From Aphelocoma coerulescens (taxonomy: Eukaryota; Chordata; Aves; Passeriformes; Corvidae): a stretch of 64,000 nucleotides of DNA. This document shows positions 43,518 to 53,815 of this stretch, one piece after another (within the stretch, counting starts at the first letter, position 1; each line of letters begins with the position of its first letter). The notes beneath the pieces were generated by a model. It was not told the origin of the DNA and did not search any database. It worked only from the letters and a program-made list of their open reading frames with translations. Position numbers and translations under genes: made by a program. The stretch lies in NCBI RefSeq assembly GCF_041296385.1, contig NW_027183595.1:124001-188000 (forward strand). Reading direction: 5' to 3'.

Positions 43518-46500
43518 CTGCAGGGGGGGAGAGAGGAGCAAAAATTGAGGGGTTTTTGGCCCAAAAAAAAGCCCCAAAAACCAGCCCTGAAAAAAGCCCC
43601 AAAATCGGCTCGAAAAAGCCCAAAAAAGCCCCAAAATCGGCTTGAAATCAGCCCCAAATCAGCTCATAAAACCCCCCCAAATTAACCCAAAAATCAGCCA
43701 AAAGTCAGCCCAAAATCCGCCCCAAAAAAGCCCCAAAATCAGCCCAAAAACCCCTCAAATTAACCCCAAAACCACCCCAAAGTCGCCCTCGAAGCAGCTG
43801 CAGGGGGGGAGAGAGGAGCAAAAATTGAGGGGTTTTTGGCCTAAAAAAAAGCCCCAAAAACCAACCCTGAAAAAAGCCCCAAAATCGGCTCGAAAAAGCC
43901 CAAAAAAGCCCCAAAATCAGCCCAAAAAACCCCTCAAATTAACCCCAAAACCACCCCAAAGTCGCCCTCGAAGCAGCTGCAGGGGGGCAGAGAGGAGCAA
44001 AAATTGAGGGGTTTTTGGGGGGGGGTTTTGGCCTAAAAAAAAGCCCCAAAAATCAGCCCTGAAAAGAGCCCCAAAATCGGCTCGAAAAAGCCCAAAAAAG
44101 CCCCAAAATCGGCTCGAAATCAGCCCCAAATCAGCTCATAAAACCCCCCAAATTAACCCAAAAATCAGCCAAAAGTCAGCCCAAAATCAGCCCCAAAAAA
44201 GCCCCAAAATCACCCCAAAGAACCCCTCAAATTAACCCAAAAATCAGCCCAAAAATCAGCTCAAAATCAGCCCAAAAACCCACCAAATCAACCCAAAAAT
44301 CAGCCCAAAATAAGCCCCAAAATCAGCCCAAACCCCCCCTCAAATTAACCCCAAAACCACCCCAAAGTCGCCCTCGAAGCAGCTGCAGGGGGGGAGAGAG
44401 GAGCAAAAATTGAGGGGTTTTTTGGGGGTTTTTGGCCCAAAAAAAAGCCCCAAAATCAGCCCTGAAAAAAGCCCCAAAATCAGCTCAAAATCAGCCCAAA
44501 AAAGCCCCAAAATCAGCCCAAAAACCCCTCAAATTAACCCCAAAACCACCCCAAAGTCGCCCTCGAAGCAGCTGCAGGGGGGGAGAGAGGAGCAAAAATT
44601 GAGGGTTTTTTGGGGGGGGTTTTGGCCTAAAAAAAAGCCCCAAAATCAGCCCTGAAAAAAGCCCCAACAATCAGCTCAAAATCAGCCCAAAAAAGCCCCA
44701 AAATCAGCCCAAAAACCCCTCAAATTAACCCCAAAACCACCCCAAAGTCGCCCTCGAAGCAGCTGCAGGGGGGGAGAGAGGAGCAAAAATTGAGGGGTTT
44801 TTTGGGGGGGGTTTTGGCCTAAAAAAAAAGCCCCAAAATCAGCCCTGAAAAAAGCCCCAAAATCGGCTCGAAATCAGCCCAGAAAAAAACTTAAGTTAAC
44901 CAAAAAATCAGCTCAAAATCAACCCAAAAAAGCCCCAAATCAGCCCCAAAAGAGTTCCAAAATCAGCTCAAAAAAGCCCTCGAATTAACCCAAAAATCAG
45001 CCCAGAATCAGCCAAAAAATCAGCCCAAAAATCAGCCCCACAAAACCCTCAAATCAACCCAAAAATCAGCCCAAAATCAGCCCAAAAAAAGCCCCCAAAC
45101 CACCCCCAAAATCAGCCCAAAAACCCCTCAAATTAACCCCAAAACCACCCCAAAGTCGCCCTCGAAGCAGCTGCAGGGGGGGAGAGAGGAGCAAAAATTG
45201 AGGGGTTTTTGGCCCAAAAAAAAGCCCCAAAATCAGCCCTGAAAAAAGCCCCAAAATCGGCTCAAAAAAAGCCCAAAAAAGCCCCAAAATCAGCCCAAAA
45301 ACCCCTCAAATTAACCCCAAAACCACCCCAAAGTCGCCCTCGAAGCAGCTGCAGGGGGGGAGAGAGGAGCAAAAATTGAGGGGTTTTTTGGGGGGTTTTT
45401 GGCCCAAAAAAAAGCCCCAAAAATCAGCCCTGAAAAGAGCCCCAAAATCGGCTCGAAATCAGCCCAGAAAAAAACTTAAGTTAACCAAAAAATCAGCTCA
45501 AAATCAACCCAAAAGAGCTCCAAAATCAGCTCAAAAAAGCCCTCGAATTAACCCAAAAATCAGCCCAAAATCAGCCAAAAAATCAGCCCAAAAATCAGCC
45601 CCACAAAACCCTCAAATCAACCCAAAAATCAGCCCAAAATCAGCTCAAAAAAAGCCCCCAAACCACCCCCAAAATCAGCCCAAAAACCCCTCAAATTAAC
45701 CCCAAAACCACCCCAAAGTCGCCCTCGAAGCAGCTGCAGGGGGGGAGAGAGGAGCAAAAATTGAGGGGTTTTTGGCCCAAAAAAAAGCCCCAAAATCAGC
45801 CCTGAAAAAAGCCCCAAAATCGGCTCAAAAAAGCCCAAAAAAGCCCCAAAATCAGCCCAAAAACCCCTCAAATTAACCCCCAAAACCACCCCAAAGTCGC
45901 CCTCGAAGCAGCTGCAGGGGGGCAGAGAGGAGCAAAAATTGAGGGGTTTTTTGGGGGGGTTTTTGGCCCAAAAAAAAGCCCCAAAAATCAGCCCTGAAAA
46001 AAGCCCCAAAATCGGCTCAAAAAAGCCCAAAAAAGCCCCAAAATCAGCCCCAAAAACCCCTCAAATTAACCCCAAAACCACCCAAAGTCGCCCTCGAAGC
46101 AGCTGCAGGGGGGGCAGAGAGGAGCAAAAATTGAGGGGTTTTTGGGGGGTTTTTGGCCTAAAAAAAAGCCCCAAAAATCAGCCCTGAAAAAAGCCCCAAA
46201 ATCGGCTCGAAATCAGCCCAGAAAAAAACTTAAGTTAACCAAAAAATCAGCTCAAAATCAACCCAAAAAAGCCCCAAATCAGCCCCAAAAGAGCTCCAAA
46301 ATCAGCTCAAAAAACACCACAAATTAACCCCAAAATCAGCCCCAAAAAAGCCTAAAAAAATTCACCCAAAATCAGCCCAAAAATCACCCCAAAATACACC
46401 TTGACTTCACCCAAAAATCAGCCCAAAAAAACCGTCAAATCAACCCAAAAATCAGCTCAAAAAAGCCCCAAAATCAGCCCAAAAAAAGCCCAAAAATGAG

Positions 46501-46600
46501 CCCAAAAAAAGCCCAAAATCAGCCCAAAAAACACCTCAAATTAACCCAAAATCAGCCCAAAAATCAGCCCAAAAAAAGCCCAAAATCCCCCCCAAAACTC
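43518..46600. repeat. Array with ten copies of the e7 acceptor and exon start
   Basis: AAGTCGCCCTCGAAGCAGCT plus GCAGGGGGGGAGAGAGGAGC, which is the first 18 bases of e7 and its polypyrimidine acceptor, recurs near 43782, 43961, 44367, 44556, 44748, 45145, 45333, 45718, 45896 and 46087, after the true one at 43502. Spacing is about 180 bp or twice that. The filler is CCCCAAAATCAGCCC words. Confidence 0.95.
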
Positions 46601-47374
46601 CCCCAAAATCCCTCCAAATCCCGGCACCCCCCAACTCCCCCGAACCCCCCGAAGCCCCCAGACCCAATTGAAGCCCCCAGACCCAATTGAAGCCCCCAGA
46701 CCCAACGGAAGCCCCCAGCCCTCCCCATTTTTCCAGCCCTTCCCACACCCTTCCAGGACCCAAAACTCCCCCAAAATCCCCCCAAATCCTGGCACCTCCC
46801 AACTCCCCCGAACCCCCCGAAGCCCCCAGACCCATTTGAAGCCCCCAGCCCCAAAAGAAGCCCCCAGCCCCAACTGAAGCCCCCAGCCCTCCCCATTTTT
46901 CCAGCCCTTCCCACCCTTCCAGGACCCAAAACTCCCCCAAAATCCCCCCAAATCCTGGCACCCCCCCCAACTCCCCCCGAACCCCCCAAAGCCCCCAGAC
47001 CCATTTGAAGCCCCCAGCCCCAAAAGAAGCCCCCAGCCCCAACTGAAGCCCCCAGCCCTCCCCATTTTTCCAGCCCTTCCCACCCTTCCAGGACCCAAAA
47101 CTCCCCCAAAATCCCCCCAAATCCCGGCACCCCCCAACTCCCCCCGAACCCCCCCGAAGCCCCCAGACCCATTTGAAGCCCCCAGACCCAAAAGAAGCCC
47201 CCAGACCCAATTGAAGCCCCCAGCCCTCCCCATTTTTCCAGCCCTTCCCACCCTTCCAGGACCCAAAACTCCCCCAAAATCCCCCCAAATCCCGGCACCC
47301 CCCCAACTCCCCCGAACCCCCCGAAGCCCCCAGACCCAATTGAAGCCCCTAGACCCAATTGGAGCCCCCCGGAC
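46601..47374. repeat. About 168 bp tandem array, C-rich
   Basis: Four and a half units share CCCGGCACCCCCCAACTCCC, CCAGACCCAATTGAAGCCCC and CCCATTTTTCCAGCCCTTCC. The marker CGGCACC recurs near 46622, 46790, 46956, 47124 and 47294. The array runs up to the donor of e6. Confidence 0.92.
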
Positions 47375-47488
47375 CTGCCGAGGGCGGGGTTGTGGCCCCT
47401 CCCGCACCAGCCGCAGCCGTGCTGGCTCAGGCACTCCCGGCACGAGGTGAGCTCGGAGCAGCCCCGGCACTGCGGGGCCGAGTGGACG
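47375..47488 (-). CDS. MEGF8: MEGF8 exon e6: PSI module
   Basis: The 114-base exon (phase 2 in and out) reads VHSAPQCRGCSELTSC, RECLSQHGCGWCGRGHNPAL. C..C....C..C....GCGWC is the PSI cysteine pattern and it lines up with mammalian VHSEPRCRSCDGFLTC...HECGWC. Acceptor CCGCAG|CGTCC; donor GGCAG|GTCCGG, a weak donor shared with e5 and e10. The frame is intact, and the next exon e7 completes the module. Confidence 0.95.
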
Positions 47489-48125
47489 CTGCGGGGCCAA
47501 AAACGGCGGAAAACACCCCCAAAATGTCACTCCGAGAGCCTCGGGAACCCCCAAAAACCCCCCAAAACCACCCCCAAAACCCCCCGGGACCCCCCAAAAT
47601 CCATCCAGGACCCCCCAAACCCTCCCGGGAGCCGCCCTCAGGATCTTCCAGGACCTTCCTGCATCTTCCAGGACCTCCAAAATGTCACCCCCAGACCCCA
47701 AAATGTCACTCCGAGAGCCTCGGGAACCCCAAAAACCCCCCAAAACCACCCCTAAAACCCCCCGGGACCCCCCAAAAACCCCCCGGGACCCCCCAAAATC
47801 CACCCGGGATCCCCCAAATCCATCCCGAAACCACCCCCAGGATCTTCCAGGACCTTCCCGGCATCGATTCGGGACCTTCCAGGACCCCCCAAATCCCCCC
47901 CCAAAACCCTCAGATCCCCCCAAACTTCTCGGGGACCCCCCCGAGACCCCCAAATCCACCCCCGAGCCCCCCCAAAGCCCCCCCGGACCCCCTGGGGGAC
48001 CCCCAAAGACCCCCCCAGACCCCCCTGGGGACCCCCAAACCTCCCCCAGACCCCCTTTGGAGCCCCCCAGACCCCACTGGAGACCCCCAAAGCCCCCCCA
48101 GACCCCTCTGGGGACCCCCAAAAGC
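47489..48125. repeat. C-rich intron sequence with a duplicated block of about 180 bp
   Basis: CAAAATGTCACTCCGAGAGC and CTCGGGAACCCC occur at about 47522 and 47698, followed by CCCGGGACCCCCCAAAATCC repeats and AGGATCTTCCAGGACCTTCC. Less regular than neighbouring arrays. No exon is seen. Confidence 0.8.
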
Positions 48126-49989
48126 CCCCCCGGACCTGTCGGACCCCCTTCAAACCCCTCCAGACTCCCCCCAAAGCCCCCCCAGACCCCACTGGGGACC
48201 CCCAGAGCCCCTTTAGACACCCCAGACCCCCAAAATGCCCCCCAAAATCCCCCCCGGACCTGTCGGACCCCCTTTAAACCCCTCCAAACCTCTCCCAGAC
48301 CCCACTGGAGACCCCCCAAAGCCCCCGGACCCCTGTTAAACCCCCCCAAACCTCTCCCAGACCCCACTGGAGACCCCCAAAACCCCCCCGGACCCCCTTT
48401 AAACCCCTCCAAATCCCCCCCAGACCCCATTGGAGACCCCCAGAGCCCCTTTAGACCCCCCCAGACCCCCTGGGGACCCCCCAAAATCCCCCCCGGACCT
48501 GTCGGACCCCCTTTAGACCCCCCCTAACCTCTCCCAGACCCCATTGGAGACCCCCAGAGCCCCTTTAGACCCCCCCCAGACCCCCAAAATGCCCCCCAAA
48601 ATCCCCCCCGGACCTGTCGGACCCCCTTTAAACCCCCCCAAACCTCTCCCAGACCCCACTGGGGACCCCCAAAGCCCCCCCGGACCCCCTTTAAACCCCT
48701 CCAAATCCCCCCCAGACCCCATTGGAGACCCCAGAGCCCCTTTAGACCCTCCCAGACCCCCTGGGGACCCCCCCAAATCCCCCCCGGACCTGTCGGACCC
48801 CCTTTAAACCCCTGCAAATCCCCCCCAGACCCCCCTGGGGACCCCCAGAGCCCCTTTAGACCCCCCCGGACCCCCTTTTAACCCCCCCAAATCCCCCCAG
48901 ACCCCATTGGAGACCCCCAGAGCCCCTTTAGACCCCCCCGGACCCCCTTTTAACCCCTCCAAATCCCCCCCAGACCCCCCTGGGGACCCCCAGAGCCCCC
49001 CCGGACCCCCTTTAAACCCCTCCAAATCCCCCCCAGACCCCACTGGAGACCCCCCAAACCCCCCCGGACCCCTTTAAACCCCCCAAACCTCTCCCAGACC
49101 CCATTGGAGACCCCCAGAGCCCCTTTAGACCCCCCCCAGACCCCCAAAATGCCCCCCAAAATCCCCCCCGGACCTGTCGGACCCCCTCTAAACCCCTCCA
49201 AATCCCCCCCAGACCCCATGGAGACCCCCAGAGCCCCTTTAGACACCCCCCAGACCCCCTGGGGGACCCCCCAAAATCCCCCCCGGACCTGTCGGACCCC
49301 CTTTAAACCCCTCCAAATCCCCCCCAGACCCCATTGGAGACCCCCAGAGCCCCTTTAGATCCCCCCAGACCCCCTGGGGACCCCCCAAAATCCCCCCCGG
49401 ACCTGTCGGACCCCCTCTAAACCCCCCCCAAACCTCTCCCAGACCCCACTGGAGACCCCCCAAAGCCCCCCGGACCCCCTTTTAACCCCCCCAAACCTCT
49501 CCCAGACCCCACTGGAGACCCCCCAAAGCCCCCCGGACCCCCTTTTAACCCCTCCAAACCTCTCCCAGACCCCACTGGAGACCCCCAAAGCCCCTTTAGA
49601 CACCCCCAGACCCCCCAAGGGACCCCTAAAATCCCCCCTGGACCCCCCCGGACCCCCTCTAAACCCCTCCAAATCCCCCCCAGACCCCATTGGAGACCCC
49701 CAGAGCCCCTTTAGATCCCCCCAGACCCCCTGGGGACCCCCCCAAAATCCCCCCCGGACCTGTCGGACCCCCTTTAAACCCCTCCAAATCCCCCCCAGAC
49801 CCCATTGGAGACCCCCAGAGCCCCTTTAGACCCCCCCAGACCCCCAAAATCCCCCCCAAAATCCCCCCCGGACCTGTCGGACCCCCTCTAAACCCCTCCA
49901 AATCCCCCCCAGACCCCATTGGAGACCCCCAGAGCCCCTTTAGACCCCCCCAGACCCCCCAAAATCCCCCCCCAAATCCCCCCCCGGAC
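48126..49989. repeat. Array with about ten copies of the e5 splice donor
   Basis: Units contain CCCCCCCGGACCTGTCGGAC, the reverse of the last ten exonic bases of e5 plus its donor GTCCGG, then CCCCTTTAAACCCCTCCAAA, CCCCCAGACCCCATTGGAGA and CCCCCAGAGCCCCTTTAGAC. The donor motif is near 48134, 48256, 48497, 48611, 48787, 49170, 49285, 49399, 49757 and 49870, with the true one at 49986. Spacing is often about 115 bp or a multiple. Confidence 0.93.
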
Positions 49990-50121
49990 CTGTCGGACCA
50001 GCCGCGGCAGCCGCCGAACGGGTACCGGGCCAGGTAAGAGGCGAAGAGGAAACAGCGCCGCGCCGAGGGGCACCAGGCGCACTGCGAGGGGGGGGCCAGG
50101 CACTCGGAGCACGTGCTGCGC
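49990..50121 (-). CDS. MEGF8: MEGF8 exon e5: PSI module
   Basis: The 132-base exon reads RSTCSECLAPPSQCAWCPSA, RRCFLFASYLARYPFGGCRG and WSD. It matches mammalian RLTCEDCLANSSQCAWC...CFLFAAYLARYPHGGCRGW. Phase 2 in and out; the frame is intact. Acceptor CCGCAG|GCGCAG; donor GACAG|GTCCGG. The PSI cysteines and the aromatic WC are present. Its last bases and donor are the seed of the array at 48126-49989. Confidence 0.96.
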
Positions 50122-51540
50122 CTGCGGGGAGGGGCCGCCAGACCCCTGAGACCCCTCCCCAAAATTTGGGGACCCCCCCCTCCCCCCCCCAGGAATCATC
50201 CCCTGAAAAAATCCGGATTTTTTATGGATCTGCCAGGACCCTAAAATACTCACAAACAGTCCCAAAAGGGCCCAAAAAAAGGACTGAGAGCGCTCCCAAA
50301 ATACCGGGAGACCCCTGAGACCCCTCCCCAAAATTTGGGGACCCCCCCTCCCCCCCCAGGAATCATTCCCTGAAAAAATCCGGATTTTTTTTTATGGATC
50401 TGCCAGGACCTTCATCGCGCAGAAAAAGGCTCAAAAGGCCTCAAAAAAAGACTGAGAGCGCTCCCAAAATACCGGGAGACCCCTGAGACCCCTCCCCAAA
50501 ATTTGGGGACTCCCCCTCCCCCCCAGGAATCATCCCCCGAAAAAATCCGGATTTTTTATGGATCTGCCAGGACCCTGAAATACTCACAAATAGTCCCAAA
50601 AGAGCCCAAAAAAAGCACGGAGAGCGCTCCCAAAATACCGAGAGACCCCTGAGACCCCTCCCCAAAATTTGGGGACAACCCCTCCCCCCCCCAGGAATCA
50701 TCCCCTGAAAAAAATCCGGATTTTTTATGGATCTGCCAGGACCCTAAAATACTCACAAACAGTCCCAAAAGGGCCCAAAAAAAGGACTGAGAGCGCTCCC
50801 AAAATACCGGGAGACCCCTGAGACCCCTCCCCGAAATTTGGGGACTCCCCCTCCCCCCCCCAGGAATCATCCCCTGAAAAAATCCGGATTTTTTATGGAT
50901 CTGCCAGGACCCTAAAATACTCACAAACAGTCCCAAAAGGGCCCAAAAAAAGGACTGAGAGCGCTCCCAAAATACCGGGAGACCCCTGAGACCCCTCCCC
51001 GAAATTTGGGGACTCCCCCTCCCCCCCCCAGGAATCATCCCCTGAAAAAATCCGGATTTTTTATGGATCTGCCAGGACCCTAAAATACTCACAAACAGTC
51101 CCAAAAGGGCCCAAAAAAAGGACTGAGAGCGCTCCCAAAATACCGGGAGACCCCTGAGACCCCTCCCCAAAATTTGGGGACAACCCTCCCCCCCCCAGGA
51201 ATCATCCCTGAAAAAATCCGGATTTTTTTTTATGGATCTGCCAGGACCTTCATCGCGCAGAAAAAGGCTCAAAAGGCCTCAAAAAAAGGACTGAGAGCGC
51301 TCCCAAAATACCGGGAGACCCTGAGACCCCTCCCCAAAATTTGGGGACTCCCCCTCCCCCCCAGGAATCATCCCCCGAAAAAATCCGGATTTTTTATGGA
51401 TCTGCCAGGACCCTGAAATACTCACAAATAGTCCCAAAAGAGCCCAAAAAAAGCACGGAGAGCGCTCCCAAAATACCGAGAGACCCCTGAGACCCCTCCC
51501 CAAAATTTGGGGACACCCCCCCCAAAAAAAACCCGGATTT
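50122..51540. repeat. About 170 bp satellite-like array, eight units
   Basis: Units are very similar: CCGGATTTTTTATGGATCTG, CCAGGACCCTAAAATACTCA, CCCAAAAGGGCCCAAAAAAA, GGACTGAGAGCGCTCCCAAA, ATACCGGGAGACCCCTGAGA. The ATGGATCTGCC marker recurs near 50223, 50393, 50558, 50728, 50897, 51063, 51233 and 51397. Two unit variants (TTCATCGCGCAG, and CAAATAGTCC) recur after about 837 bp, so a five-unit block was duplicated. Confidence 0.95.
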
Positions 51541-53258
51541 TTTGGAGCCCCAAAAACCCCCTAAAATCGGCCCCAAATCCCCCCAGAATCCACTCAGGAC
51601 CCACCCCCCGGACCCTCCAGACCCCCAAAATCCCCCCAAAACCGCCCTAAAACCCTTAAAACCTCCCCCCAAATCCCCCAAAATCGCCTCAAAGTTGCCC
51701 AAAATCGCCAGAAATCGGCCCAAATCACCCAAATCACCCAAAATGGCCCCAAAATGGCCGAAAATCGCGGGGATTTCAGGGCGCTCACTGGCAGCAGGGG
51801 GGGGGCACTGGCGGGGGTCCCTCACGGTCCCCCAGGACCCCAAATCCCCCGGAAATCACCCCAAAATCGCCCCAAATCACCCAAAATCACCCGAAATGGC
51901 CCAAAATCACTCAAAATCGCCCAAAATTGCCCAAAATGACCCAAAATGGCGGGATTTCGGGGCGCTCACTGGCTGCAGGGGGGGGGGCACCGCCGAGGGT
52001 CCCTCACGCCCCCCCCAGGACCCCAAATCCCCCCAAAACCTCCCCAAAACCCCCGGAAATCGCCTCAAAACCTCCCCCAAACCCCCGGAAATCGCCTCAA
52101 AATCACCCGAAATCACCCAAAATGGCCCAAAATCACCCAAAATGGCGGGATTTCGGGGCGCTCACTGGCTGCGGGGGGGGGGGGGAGGGGGCACCGCCGA
52201 GGGTCCCTCACGGCCCCCCCAGGACCCCAAATCCCCCCAAAACCTCCCTAAAACCTCCCCAAAACCCGCGAAACCCCTGGAAATCACCCAAAATCACCCA
52301 AAATGGCCCAAAAATCACCCAAAATGGCCGAAAATCGCGGGGATTTCGGGGCGCTCACTGGCTGCAGGGCGGGGGGCACCGCCGGGGGTCCCTCACGGCC
52401 CCCCCGGGATCCCAAATCGCCCCAAAACCTCCCCAAAACCACCCAAAATGCCCCCAAATCACCCGAAATCACCCAAAATGGCCCAAAATCACCCAAAATG
52501 GCGGGATTTCGGGGCGCTCACTGGCTGCAGGGCGGGGGGCACCGCCGGGGGTCCCTCACGGCCCCCCCGGGATCCCAAATCGCCCCAAAACCTCCCCAAA
52601 ACCACCCAAAATAGCCCAAAATGCCCCCAAATCACCCGAAATCACCCAAAATGGCCCAAAATCACCCAAAATGGCGGGATTTCGGGGCGCTCACTGGCTG
52701 CAGGGTGGGGGGCACTGCCGAGGGTCCTTCACGGCCCCCCCAGGACCCCAAATCCCCCCAAAACCTCCCCAAAACCCCCGGAAATCGCCTCAAAACCTCC
52801 CCCAAACCCCCGGAAATCGCCTCAAAATCACCCGAAATCACCCGAAATCACCCAAAATGGCCCAAAATCACCCAAAATCGCGGTGATTTCGGGGCGCTCA
52901 CTGGCTGCAGGGGGGGGGGCACTGGCGGGGGTCCCTCACGGCCCCCCCAGGACCCCAAATCGCCCCAAAACCTCCCTAAAACCTCCCCAAAACCCGCGAA
53001 ACCCCTGGAAATCACCCAAAATCACCCAAAATGGCCCAAAAATCACCCAAAATGGCCGAAAATGGCGGGATTTCGGGGCGCTCACTGGCTGCAGGGCGGG
53101 GGGCACCGCCGGGGGTCCCTCACGGCCCCCCCGGGATCCCAAATCGCCCCAAAACCTCCCCAAAACCACCCAAAATAGCCCAAAATGCCCCCAAATCACC
53201 CGAAATCACCCAAAATGGCCCAAAATCACCCAAAATGGCGGGATTTCGGGGCGCTCAC
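51541..53258. repeat. About 165-205 bp array with eight copies of the e4 3' half and donor
   Basis: Each unit carries about 48 bases of e4 (peptide VRDPRQCPPPCS) and the donor GTGAGCGCCC. Decoy junctions are at 51789, 51970, 52166, 52359, 52522, 52695, 52902 and 53086; the true one is at 53259. The filler is AAAATCACCCAAAATGGCCC and CCCCAAAACCTCCCC words. Confidence 0.95.
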
Positions 53259-53386
53259 TGGCTGCAGGGTGGGGGGCACTGGCGGGGGTCCCTCACGGCC
53301 CCCCCCTGCCTCCCCCGGCGGCTGCAGACGAAGTCGCCCCGTTTGGAGTCCGGTGGCCCCAGCGTTTGCCACTCGCAGAAAGGGTC
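53259..53386 (-). CDS. MEGF8: MEGF8 exon e4: PSI module
   Basis: The 128-base exon has 42 codons plus two bases: DPFCEWQTLGPPDSKRGDFV, CSRRGRQGGAVRDPRQC, PPPCS. It matches mammalian DPFCEWHQSTSRKGDAACSRRG...CPPLCSQ, linking the CEEHRDC cysteines of e3 to the next PSI in e5. Phase 0 in, phase 2 out; the frame is intact. Acceptor TTCCAG|GACCC; donor GCCA|GTGAGC. Eight decoy copies of its 3' part lie downstream. Confidence 0.95.
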
Positions 53387-53815
53387 CTGGAAGGGCAAAA
53401 AAAGGGACGGGAGAAAGCCCCAAATCGCCCCAAAATCGCCGCAAAATCGCCCCCAAATCAGCCCCAAAATCGCCCAAAAATCAGCCCCAAAATCGCCCCA
53501 AAATCGCCCCAAAATCAGCCCCGAAATCGCCCAAAAATCAGCCCCAAAATCGCCTCAAAATCAGCCCCAAAATCGCCCCAAAATCGCCTCAAAATCGCCT
53601 CAAAATCAGCCCCAAAATCGCCCCAAAATCGCCCCAAAATCGCCCCAAAATCGCCCCAAAATCGCCCAAAAATCAGCCCCAAAATCGCCCCAAAATCGCC
53701 CAAAAATCAGCCCCAAAATCGCCCCAAAATCAGCCCAAAATCGGCTCCAAATCGCCCCAAAATCGCCCCAAAATCGTCCCAAAATCAGCCCCAAAATCAC
53801 CCCAAAATAGTCCCC
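53387..53815. repeat. Short array AAAATCGCCCC/AAAATCAGCCCC
   Basis: About 35 units of 11-13 bp alternate AAAATCGCCCC with AAAAATCAGCCCC. It lies directly upstream of the e4 acceptor, and its unit overlaps in wording with arrays at 51541-53258 and 43518-46600. Confidence 0.9.

Noticed and set aside
39904..43645. Three overlapping plus-strand open frames of about 1,050-1,220 codons, proline-rich
   Set aside because: They are translations of the CCCCCTCCAAAC array in all three frames at once, and run antisense through MEGF8 exon e7. No start context, domain or splice structure supports them.
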